This document shows positions 11,801 through 22,340 of a DNA stretch of 64,000 nucleotides, piece after piece (position 1 is the first letter of the stretch; every line of letters starts with the position of its first letter). This DNA is from Colletes latitarsis (taxonomy: Eukaryota; Arthropoda; Insecta; Hymenoptera; Colletidae). The notes under the pieces were generated by a model. It saw only the letters and a program-made list of their open reading frames with translations, had not been told where the DNA came from and did not search any database. The DNA is taken from positions 43,926,417 through 43,990,416 of the forward strand of contig NC_135136.1 of assembly GCF_051014445.1 (NCBI RefSeq), in the 5' to 3' direction. A program made the translations under genes and the position numbers.

Positions 11801-13087
11801 TCGTTATTGACCCGTCTCGTTGGAATTTCCACATCGGCTGACGACGCATTGCCCTGCACAACGAATGCATACGCGACGTTAGCGTTACTTGCGACACGCT
11901 TTTCAATGCGTTTCATTCGGACGAATTTCACGACGTAATCGATAGTCGTCGGTCGGCTGACCGGGCTTTACCTACCTCGATTCCTAATCTACGAAACGAA
12001 ACATTTTCTTTTTCGAGAGTCGTCGGACGGGGACGGATTTGTTTGGCCGTGCGTCGCGCTCGTGGAAAGTTGTAGCTTCGAGGTCGCGACACCGGCTCGA
12101 AGGATTTTCTAAGGTCGGCCGCGTGACGGTGACGTCTGCGGCTGGATAAATCGTGCTTTGCATTCTCGATGCGCGATCATCGCGTCGCCGGTTTTTCTCC
12201 AAGCTCGTGCGCTATTTGCATCGAATTTCAATACTTGGAAAATTGTGTAGGGACATCGACGGACGAGCGAACCGAAAATCGAGTCTAGGTTACGACTTTC
12301 GAAGCCTTCGTCGGACTTGAAAAAGTAAGATCGCTCGTTACGAAGGTCGATTACTCGTACGGTCAGGCGTTACGAGTATTTCAAACTACGTGATTGAAAA
12401 ATTAATCGCCGGTATAGTCGTTGCTCGAATTTATTCGCATCGAGCGCGAGCCTAGTACGAGAACAATCGAGCGCGTCGGACGACACGGACATTTCGAGGT
12501 ATCGATGTTTCCTAATCGTTGCGTTGGCAACTTTATCAACAAGGCCGACACTTTCGAATGGGTTTCTTCGTCTTTTTGGATCCGAGACTCGATGCACCGC
12601 GATGGGTGGTAAGAAACAATTAGACGTTTCTATGTAGATCGACAAAGGGTACTTGTTGCTTACTTTCTTGCTGGTTGTTCGGTATTCTGAAAATTTATAA
12701 CAAATAGAAGAAATAGCGAATAGCGGAAGGGAAAAGCCCCGTCGAAACGCGAAACGTAAGGATTCTTCTCCGGAAGCGAACAAACGCGACACGATAGAAA
12801 GCAAACGCGATCGCGACGGCAACTTTCTTTCGTTGCGTGTTTGCGCGCGCGCTCCGTTGCGGTGCATCGCGTCGCGTCGCGTCGCATCGCGATATCATCA
12901 CAGCGATAACAAAAATAATAATAGTAATAATATGGTTGGAAAACGTAGGGTGGCGAGGAGGAGGTTGGCAAAAGTCGACAAAAAAATCTGTACATTTTCC
13001 GTTTTTCGGTGTGGATAGCGTTTCTAAATTGATACATATGTATGTACAACGTATGTGCGGACCGATGGAGCGTCGTTCGACACACAG
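8872..13087 (+). other. Long first intron of CD36 gene A, or intergenic
   Basis: 4.2 kb of CpG-rich sequence with no recognisable domain on either strand. It contains a GGGAAC hexamer array (10592-10660) and CTG repeats near 9299-9325. A 290-codon minus-strand open frame (9532-10404) is the longest unexplained one. If the 8816 exon is wrong, this is simply upstream flank. Confidence 0.4.
10592..10660. repeat. Hexanucleotide (GGGAAC)n array
   Basis: About eleven near-perfect GGGAAC units. Translated, they give alternating Arg-Glu on the plus strand, which explains the spurious charged ORF there. Confidence 0.9.
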
Positions 13088-15915
13088 GTACAGTTTTCGT
13101 CTGTTTATAGGGGCAGCGGTAGCCGTTGGAGCTCTGATGATCATCGTAGCTGCAATTTTAGCCGCAGTGTTTCCAAAACTTGTCGACGTTCTGATGAACA
13201 GAGAAATAGCCCTCCGCGAGGGTGGTCGTACGTTCGACTGGTGGAGAGAACCTCCTCTCTCGCCTCAGCTGAGCGTCTACATTTACAATGTAACGAATGC
13301 CGATGAATTTTTAAACGATGGCGAGAAACCGGTGCTGATGGAGCTCGGCCCTTACGTCTACATGCAACAGTGGGAAAAGGTCGAGGTGAAATTCAACGAG
13401 AACGATACAGTGTCGTACAAAGTGAAGAAACGGTTCGCCTTTTCGCCGGTAAGCCTTTCGATTTTTTCCATTCACTAGTTTACGTTTCACTAGTTTACGT
13501 TTCACTAGTTTACGTTTTACTTATTTCTCCCGTTTCTTTTCGTCTCTTCTTTTAACAAGCAACGATCGCGAACGGGTCAAAGTAACAGAAAAATGTAAAT
13601 AACGTAGAAATTTGTCGGTTCAACGATCGTCCCCCGCTTCACTGTTACGTACGATAAATTGCTACGACACCGAGATACGTACGTTTATGGATACGTCGCG
13701 CGCGTCGACCAATTGGAGAATGTTGCTCGGAAGAGTGTTGCCACGGAGTGAGCCAAAAGCTTGGAGAGTAATTCTGTTGCTGCGGTATGACGCAACGGTG
13801 CTAGGTAACGATACGCGAGTTGAGTAATATCGTAATAGCGGAGCAACGCGCTTCCGCGAATTAAAAGTAAAGCTGTACGCCGGGCAACAGTAGCGTGGCA
13901 CGATTCTCCGAGAGACGCGCGACGCCGCGACACCTCGTTCCCAGTATTGTTACGAGAAACAATGTGGGTCGAACGAGAGCGCAAACGATCGGATACTACT
14001 GTAGGTAGCTAGCACGGTGTGCGTCGCGCCGATAACCACGCGTGCTCAATATCTATCTATCTAGCTATCTAATTACATGGTCGACCATCGTTTAGCCGAC
14101 AGAGCGTGCACTTACGATGATAATTGCAGGAAAAATCGATCGGCTCGGAGGAAGATTTGGTCGTGGTGCCAAACGTGCCGATGCTATCGGCGACCAGCCA
14201 GTCGAAGCACGCGGCGCGTTTTCTCCGACTGGCGATGGCTTCGATAATGGACATTCTGAGGATAAAGCCGTTCGTCGAAGTGTCGGTTGGCCAGTTGCTC
14301 TGGGGCTACGAGGATCCGTTGCTCAAGTTGGCCAAGGACGTAGTGCCGAAGGAACAAAAACTTCCTTACGATCAATTCGGATTGTTGTATGGAAAAAACG
14401 CGACGATGCCCGATCGGTTTACCATTTTCACCGGTCAAAGGGACATCACCAAGTATGGAATTCTCGACAAATGGAACGGAAAGGGCAGCCTTGGTCATTG
14501 GACCACTCCGGAATGCGACAGCATCGCCGGCAGCGACGGCAGTATATTCCCTCCGCGCATTAACCAACAAACGGTGCTCAAAATCTTTGACAAGGATCTC
14601 TGCAGAGCCTTGCCCCTAGTCTTTAAGGTAATCGACGATGTGTCTCGGGTATCCGAATCGCGGTTCGAAACGAAATTCTTCTTTCAGGAGGAAGTGACCA
14701 CCCCCGGCGGAGTTCCTGGATACAGATTCGTCCCTTCCAAGGATGCTTTCGGCTCTCCGAGCAGAGTCGAATCTCAGCGATGCTTTTGTCCGGCGGGACC
14801 ACCCTGCGCTCCCGAGGGAACCTTCAACGCCTCTCTGTGCCAATACGAATCACCGGTCTTGATCAGTTTTCCGCACTTTTACCTCGGTAATATACATATC
14901 TATAATTGTGTAATGTAATATCGGTCAGTTGGTTTTACCATTCTCAACCAACGCACTCTATGGTAACATTTTACAAGGAACGGAACGGTCCGTGGATTTC
15001 GGTTCGTTTCGAATATCGTTTCCCACGTATTCCAACGGCCTGCGGTGGTGCTCACGCTAGTCGTGAGAACTTTTCCACCGGCGAAATCGTCCTCGTTCGG
15101 AATACGCGACTCTGCGATTCACGCTTTCGCGAACGACAACTTTTCGATTCATTTCAAATATCTCGGTCCACTAATTTCCCCCCCTCCCCCCTACCCTTGC
15201 GATACCCTTACAAGAACCCTTAGAAAAACGTAACGAGCGTTTAATTGGAAACTACCTTTCAGCGGATCCTGCGCTCCGCGAGGCGGTAAGCGGGATATCG
15301 GCACCGATCGAGGAAAAGCATCAGTTTTACATCGATGTTCAACCGATGATGGGTACGGCGTTGAGGGCCAAGGCAAGGATTCAGATTAATTTGGCGGTTA
15401 GCCAAGTACGCGATATCAAACAGGTCGCCTCGTTTCCGGACATTGTTTTTCCTATAATGTGGTTCGAAGACGTGAGTATGCGCTCAACAGTTTCTACTAT
15501 TGCTCGTACCGGTGGTGCTCCTAACTAGTGGCCCCGCTATTGCTTCTTGTCGATTCCCGTAGTCGTAAAAGTGTAAAAAAAACCTCGCGCGACAATTGAC
15601 ACCGTTCCCCATACTAACGGCATTCCATTGTGTGTGTGTTCTGCAACGTGTTTCCAGGGCATCGACGAGCTTCCCGTCGAGATGCGTAGTCTGATGAAGA
15701 TGGCTGTTGACGTACCACCGATAGCTCGAGCGGCAGTATCCGGAGCTCTGGCAGCGATTGGCGCGATCGTTCTGATAGGCGCGCTCGTGTGTTTGGCGCG
15801 CGCTGCCAAGCGCCAGGAGAAACTCCACCTCAGCAATCCGTTACCGTCGAACGCCAACGCTGGCAAAACCGGTCAACTGAATCCAGCTTTCCAGAATTCC
15901 TCGGGTTCCAAGTAG
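13088..15915 (+). CDS. CD36-family scavenger receptor (gene A)
   Basis: Exons 13088-13448, 14130-14627, 14688-14886, 15263-15471 and 15658-15915 join in phase. With exon 1 (8816-8871) the CDS is 1581 nt, 526 aa, usual for the family. Topology: N-terminal membrane segment (~22-48), large extracellular loop and C-terminal membrane segment (~464-491, AAVSGALAAIGAIVLIGALVCL) with a short basic tail. Family marks include ELGPYVYMQQWEKV, LLWGYEDPLL, SDGSIFPPRI, the Cys-rich CFCPAGPPCAPEGTFNASLC and SFPHFYL. Such receptors bind lipids, lipoproteins, carotenoids or apoptotic cells at the plasma membrane; the ligand here is unknown. Intron 14628-14687 is exactly 60 nt without a stop, so its retention would add 20 residues. 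A second family member lies tail to tail downstream. If the first exon is rejected, translation could start at 13065 or 13035. Confidence 0.93.
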
Positions 15916-15937
15916 CATGCTCGACCGAGCGACGCTG

Positions 15938-16034
15938 GTGGCGTCGGTGGCGTCGGTGACGGCGTCGGTGACAGCGTCGGTGACAGCGGCGGTGGCGGCG
16001 GTGGTGGCGGCGGTGGCGGCGGTGGCGGCGGTGC
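15938..16034. repeat. GGCGGT / GTCGGTGAC tract in the gene A 3' UTR
   Basis: Imperfect GGTGGC, GTCGGTGAC and GGCGGT units in tandem, starting 22 nt after the CD36 gene A stop. On the minus strand it reads as poly-proline, which is not a real protein. Confidence 0.85.
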
Positions 16035-16198
16035 TTCCGATCGTCTACGCAAGTCCACGTTTCGCGACGAAACGCGTCTTGATAAGGGTAGTGCGCGCGT
16101 ACCTTTCTCTCGCGTTGATCTCGACAAGGATAGCAAATGCGAATATCGCGCGGCGATACGATGGTTCTTGGTCGTTCGATTCGCGATTACGAATTTTC

Positions 16199-16204
16199 AA
16201 TAAA
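16199..16204 (+). terminator. Poly(A) signal of CD36 gene A
   Basis: AATAAA about 280 nt after the stop codon of gene A on its coding strand. Confidence 0.45.
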
Positions 16205-16617
16205 CATGCGGGGAAAAACGAGTCGACGACAACGCGCTTGTTGCGCTGTATCGCGTAACGACGATTACTTACGCGACCACGCGTCTCTTCAGTTTCGGTT
16301 TTATTTCACTTTTTTCTTTTCGTTTCTCGGGCTTACGATCGCGTCCCTCGCCTCCGATATATCCAATATTTCAGTTAAATACACCTGCAAGCACGAAACG
16401 AAAGATTATTGGGAAAAGATGGTAGACGATATAATAATAACAGTTGGCGAACGAGTTTTAATAAATTTCGAGTATTGCGCACGGTGGTCAAGACGAGGTG
16501 ATCGGGTTCCAAAGACCGCCGATGCGCGGTATTTGCTCGCCAAGTAGTAGCCAACAAAATCGTTCCGTCCAATACGTGCATACGTGCACGTATATTTATA
16601 TAAATGTATATATACAT

Positions 16618-16668
16618 GCAAACACGCACGCACGCACACACACGCACACACGCACACGCGCTAGCGCG
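16618..16668. repeat. CA/CG-rich dinucleotide microsatellite
   Basis: Run of CACGCACG and CACACG units in the convergent region between the CD36 genes. Confidence 0.85.
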
Positions 16669-17432
16669 CAAAGACAAACAGATACGTATATGTATATACA
16701 AGTACAAACGTGTACTCTGGATTGCGTGCGCGAACCTCGACGAATCCGACAGCGATCGAGATATTATTGTTATCCATTATCCGTTTCTGTACATGTATCT
16801 CGTTATAAATGCGTTACTAGAGATAGATTACGGTTAGGTTGTTGGAAAAAATTTAGTTTTCTACGACGAAGCGAGAAAAGTTAGTAAAATAGCGAAATTG
16901 TTTGGAAATCGGGCGTTATTCGGGTCTATTTAAAAGGATTATTTTTGAAATTAATAAAAGCGTCGGACAGGTATTTGCTCGTTGTCTTTGATGCGGTCTG
17001 GGTTAGGCCCTCGTCCTTGCAGGCCAGTCGAGAACTGTTTGTGTTATTCCTGATACGCGACGCGACGCGAAAGAAAAAAGGTGTTTGTTATCTCGTTTGT
17101 TGTATGTAAAATGTAGTTGGATGCAACGTGGGGTTATCAGTCTTGGTAAAAAGAAACATCGCGAAACGGTCTATTGCGTGCAACGTCCGTGTATGTATGT
17201 ACGTGGTTGCGTTGTTGCGTTCATCGAGATTCTTGTTCGATAAGTAGTCGTACGGCGTGCGCGTACGACAACGGAATTCACCCACGTGTCTCGATAATCG
17301 CGCACACATCGACCGACGCTATTAATATCATCCCGTTGGCGAACCCTTTGGCTGCTCCGACTAGCCCGATAACGGTTATGCTGGTTCAGTTTCGTATCAA
17401 TTTACCATTAAATTTACTCGAGTCTTGTTTTT

Positions 17433-17438
17433 TTTATT
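17433..17438 (-). terminator. Poly(A) signal of CD36 gene B
   Basis: TTTATT on the plus strand is AATAAA on the minus strand, about 55 nt past the gene B stop codon. Confidence 0.45.
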
Positions 17439-17492
17439 GCGTCCAACGACGAAATGCTAAAGTCGCGCGTACGTTTTCCTAAACTCGAGGAG

Positions 17493-19357
17493 TTAACGAG
17501 GAAGCGTGTCGGAAAAATGTCGCGTTCGATTTGGCTGGTGCTGCGATGATTCTGTTTCTTTCTCTTTCTTGAACGCGGCAACGAACGCTCCGCAAGAGAG
17601 AATCACGCCGATCAAGCTGCACCACTGAAATCCAGCTTCGACGGCGTTTACGAGGTAATGGCCGCGATAGAGAATATCCTGCACAGATTCGGGTAGCTCC
17701 TCTATTCCGGAATCTATCCAGATCAAAGGAAGAATCGAGCCGTCTTGCAGATTCCCGGCAAACGGCACGCCGGTCGCTTTTCGTACTTCGAGATTCAACT
17801 GAAACTTCATTCTGGTGGCGACCGTAACGGCCAATCTCTAAAATCGGTAACGTCGGCATCGTCAGTAGAGTATAGGTTGATATCGCGATCCTCGGTATAA
17901 TATAACGAATAATACGTACCGGATGGAGATCGATGTAGCTGTCGCGGTGTTCTGGTCGAGGCGCGAGTCCGTCGACAGCCTTGAACAGCGACTCGTCGCC
18001 CGAATAAAAGTGCGGGAACGAGACGAGAAACGGAGCACCGGATTTACAAGTGGAAATGTTGAACGTCCCGAGCGGGGGACATCTTCCAGAGATCGAATCG
18101 TACGATTCCTTCGAGCAAAAACACGAGTCTTTGTTGCGAGGCGACGTAAAAACGTTGCTCGATATTTTGTACCTATGGTCATTGGACTGATGAAACGTTT
18201 CGAGCGACGACTCGCAGCTTTCTTTCTTTCTCTCGTCCCCGGATCGTTGGAAACGAGACAAGGAAAAGAAATCGAGAGAGAGAGAGAAGCGGGAAATGAA
18301 ATATGTAGTTGCGGTTACCTCAATGTGGGAATGCCGTTGGAAAAATCGCGACGCTTGTAACTGAAAGGAATCTGCCTGCATAGGTCTTTCGCGTAAACGT
18401 AGATATCCGCGTACGGAGGCTCGATCCAACGGGGTGGAAACATGCTGCCGTCGGTTCCGTACACTCTGTCGCATCTTTCGTCCCCCCATATTTTACGATC
18501 GTTCTCTCCGTTTACGCGCTCGATAAGCCCAATGTTTCTAAGATCTTGGACACCCGTGTTCATCGTGATACGATCCTCGTTGACGCCGTTTCTCTGAAAT
18601 CCACGCAGACCGATCGATAAGAGTGGTCCGCGGCGTCGCGGTACAAGAAAAGCCCCGAAAATCATTCGATACGTACGAATGCGAGAATGCCGAATTCGTC
18701 AAAGGGCAGATGATGCTTGAGCGAGGCAAACGGCTTCGCCACCTGAAACAACTTGTCCTCGTAACCCCAGAGGTACTCTCCTACCGGTAGCTCGAGGAAC
18801 GTTTTCGACCGCAGACCCGACAAAAACATCGTCAAAGCGAGCTGCACCGCGTACGGTAGATTTCGCGAAAAAGCGAGCGTCGACATCAACAGCACATTCG
18901 GCACGATCACCGTTTCGTTTTCCGACTTGCCAGACACCCATCGATAACTTCTTTTCTCTTGATACGTCACCGTACCGTTATCCTCCAACACCACGTTTAA
19001 ACGGTTCAGAGTCTCCCGATAGACGAACGGACCGACTTCTTGCACTCGCAGCTTGCTCGCGTTACCGCTCTCAAACTCGTGCAAGTTTGTGTAATTGAAC
19101 ACGTAGACGTGGAACGCGAGTCCGACGGGCGGTCGTTGCCACATGAAAAATGCCGGGGTACCGTTTCGTAGCTCCAAGTTGGACAGAATCGCGTCTCGGA
19201 ACACGTTCGTGAACCAAAACACCACAAACACCACGATGCTCGTTATCGCGGCCAGTCCGTACGACCACCGAACCCGCCTCTTCTTCGCTCCGTCCAAACC
19301 GATCCGAATCGCTCGCGCCAACCTCTTCTTCTCCATCTTACAGGGTCGCTGTAACAT
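17493..19357 (-). CDS. CD36-family scavenger receptor (gene B)
   Basis: Minus-strand exons 19357-18677, 18593-18319, 18172-17920 and 17837-17493. They join in phase to 1554 nt, 517 aa. Two membrane segments: residues ~30-52 (WSYGLAAITSIVVFVVFWF) and ~471-492 (GFQWCSLIGVILSCGAFVAAF), with an ectodomain between. Family marks are VQEVGPFVYRE, YLWGYEDKLFQ, TDGSMFPPRW, the Cys-rich CFCSKESYDSISGRCPPLG and SFPHFYSG. The N-terminus may begin at the first ATG (19357) or eight codons later (19336, MEKKRLARAI). The role is lipid or scavenger binding by family; the ligand is unknown. It lies tail to tail with gene A and is clearly divergent from it, with different intron positions in the second half. 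Possible SNMP-like identity was considered but not established. Confidence 0.93.
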
Positions 19358-22340
19358 GTAACCTATCGGTTACTATTATTTTCACGATTCACCACGTCCG
19401 ATCGCGTTCCTTCGCCTTTTCCTCGGCCTACTGAATCTCCATCGAATACGTCCACGGCGCACAAAAATCTCCCCACCTTTTCTCGATTCCTCGATAACCT
19501 CGCCGCCGCGGCGATGACCCTCGTTCGCCACCAAACTTAGGACACTCTCTGGGAATCCTCTTCAAAGCCTCCTCCTTTCTTTCCTCTTTCTCACACGACA
19601 TCACGCTCGCCCGCTCAATTTCACCCCCTTTTTCCATAACACGACACGGTGCTCCTACGAAAACACGATTCCACATAAACCGGCCAGAATCGTCCAACGA
19701 TAGAAACTTTCAGAGTACCTCGGGAATTATTTTATCGTTCCGGGACGGAAAAATGACCGACAGTCTATCGTTTTGCCGCTCTTTTACCAAACAACCGTTT
19801 CTTTAGAAGATAACTGTGCTTCCAAAACTACTTGACAATTCCTTTTGCTTACTTTTATCATTTTTAACGTTTAAACTTCAACTTTACAGTCGACGCATTT
19901 ACTTACCTATGTACCTACCGTGCTGTGTTTTTCGATCGGTTATCATAGTACAGAATAGGCTTCTCAACTTGGACGTATCTCGACTCGCTCAAGCCTAATT
20001 TGCAATGTACTTGTACTGAAATTCATTTTTCATTTTACAGTTTACCTATTATGCGTACTATTACTATTTCCATCGCATATTTTCAAACTAATTACAACTA
20101 TTCCATATAACAAAAGCTGGCCAAAAATAAAAACGAGTTTCCAGAGTTCCGTCAGAAATTTTTCCATCAGACTTATTAAGGCCACCGTTTGCTAATCTAA
20201 CATAAAAATTCTTCCATTCAAAATGCTTCATCCAATATGACCGATTCTGTACGTTCATTAGGGTTGCATGAAACTTGCTAACCCGTTCTTCGATCGAGGA
20301 GATCGAACCTTCGAACCTTCTTTTCGGATATTTTCAAACATTTCGCATCTATTTACGCAAGATTCAAGTACAAGCAAGACTTACAGCGATGACCAGTGAT
20401 CAATTATTTATATACCTTTTTACATATTAACTGTTGTAAATAAAATACCCGAAAAATCTATTTATTTTTTCGTTCCATGTCCTTTCACACAAGCTTTCTT
20501 AAATTTTTCAATACAACCTTTTACAAAATTTACTTTATCGATAGTTTTTTTTCATCTGGATCCTTTCAGACTTTTCTCTATCGATCATTTGATACTTTCA
20601 CAGTGCCAGTGCAGTCAAAGTAAACCTTATATCCTCTATTAATTTTTGTTTACTATACAAATCGGTCATATTGGATTCGCCATTTTGAATTATCAAATTT
20701 CTATTTGAAATTTCAAATCGACGATCGCAGAAACCTCTATGCGTATATCAGTAATATTCGTGCGATATTGAAAAATTCTTTCCAATTTTTGCCAGTCTTT
20801 TCAAGAGAAAGATCTCGTTGATTCGCGACGAATGTATATCGGTGTCGATAGAAATCTCCAAGTAGGAAGCCAGTGTGAAATGTTAGGGGACGCACGTCGC
20901 GCGCGTTCCATCTCGTCTCGATGCGCTCCAACGCCTGTGATCCGATTTTATCGAGACCGTTCGATGTTGTGACTGGCAGATGCCCTTTTCACCCGCTTGC
21001 TTCTACGCTAACATGCCGCGCGTTCTCTGCTGTTTGTCGTTTGCCTTTTACGCGCAGACGTAACGAGTCGTATGATAGATACGAGGCTCTGTAACTGCGT
21101 TTCTTATTCGCTGTGCTACGGTTATGCAAGTAACTCGTTCAAGCGATTTTCAGTCTGCTATAAAAACCAGACAGTCGGAAAACTTACGTACGATACGTGT
21201 CGTACATATACATGTATACGTATAATTTGAAACTCGTTAAACCGGAACACCTCTGTTTCTCCAATCGTTTTACAAGCTACGAGCAACGTTAACTCGCGTT
21301 TCTTCGAGATATACGCCAACTCGTTCCTTTCCTCCCGATACCTGTTTCCTAAAACACCCAACACCCAACGTCCAAGTGACGGATTTTCAAACGATGCGCC
21401 ATATCGTCCCGCCTATTGCTACAGCCGACTCGACGTGTCAAGAAATCTAGTCTTCGTTAGCTCTGTAAACTCTAAACGATCAAGTTATACAGCTGACAGA
21501 AATAACAGTATCTCTCGCATTTTCTTATTATTCAATTAAATGCGCTTAACGTGACGCGTATTGCACACGACTTGTAAGATATATCCTATAATACGTACAA
21601 GATTACAAAACTCATTATCAGCAATATGAATGAATAACCTATAAAGAGTAGATATCTGCTAAAAAATAAATTAAATAAATTTTTATAAACGATTAATAAT
21701 CACAAACAAGTGTGACCAATTGGGTGTCAAATAAAAATAATTTACATTCTCATAATATTTACTCATTTGTTTAAGAAATGTATCGCGTGGTCCGTCATGC
21801 GTGTCATACACACCACCGACTCTCTCATCTGCAAACTTACATGCGATGGATCGAGACAGTTTACCAGTTCTTTCGAAATGCAGCCATATCTGATTACGGA
21901 TAGTCTACGTTTACGTTATAGGGGTATTACGTTATCGTGGCCACATTGTTTCTTCTTAATCAGGATCTAGGTACGTTTTACACTTTAGCTTCCTTTAATT
22001 TCATTATTCATTTTCATTAAATTTCTAGAGAATTTTCGAAAACAGCCAATCAGGAGACCGTACGATACTCATTTTTGTTCGATCAAGGTACTGTTCACAC
22101 ACGATCCGTCTGGTAATACGATCTACGTATCTACCGTACACGTGATTATGCGTATAATACGTACTTTATACTTTGACAAGTACAAGTGAGGTTAGTGGAC
22201 ATTGTTTCTATCCATGTTACGTAGGTTGTTTAGTAAAAGGTTTCTTTTTAACAATTTTCACGTATTTCAAGTAACAAGAATTCCTTGGATCATTGGGAAA
22301 CAGCATCCTACTTTTCTTCTTAAAAGTTACGGTGATAATC
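19358..22340. other. Intergenic region between CD36 gene B and kanadaptin
   Basis: Divergent upstream region for two genes and probably home to both promoters. No coding region recognised. It contains a degenerate inverted-repeat element at 20216-20690. Upstream of the kanadaptin ATG there is no obvious TATA box. Confidence 0.5.
20216..20690. mobile_element. Degenerate inverted-repeat element (~475 bp)
   Basis: The left arm (20216-20250) and right arm (20657-20690) are inverted copies of about 34 bp sharing AATCGGTCATATTGGAT and CATTTTGAAT, with a few mismatches. The interior is A/T-rich and has no transposase frame. It is best read as a decayed MITE; the true ends and target duplication are not visible. 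Confidence 0.5.

Larger units (their letters stand above)
15916..17492. other. Convergent 3' region between the two CD36 genes
   Basis: Shared 1.6-kb tail region without coding signals. It holds a GGCGGT/GGTGAC tract directly after the stop of gene A (15938-16034), a poly(A) signal for gene A (16199-16204), a CA-rich microsatellite (16618-16668), and on the minus strand a poly(A) signal for gene B (17433-17438). Confidence 0.55.

Noticed and set aside
17479..18489. 336-codon minus-strand frame in CD36 gene B taken as one exon
   Set aside because: Only 18172-17920 of it matches the family; the rest crosses introns and shifts frame relative to the flanking exons.
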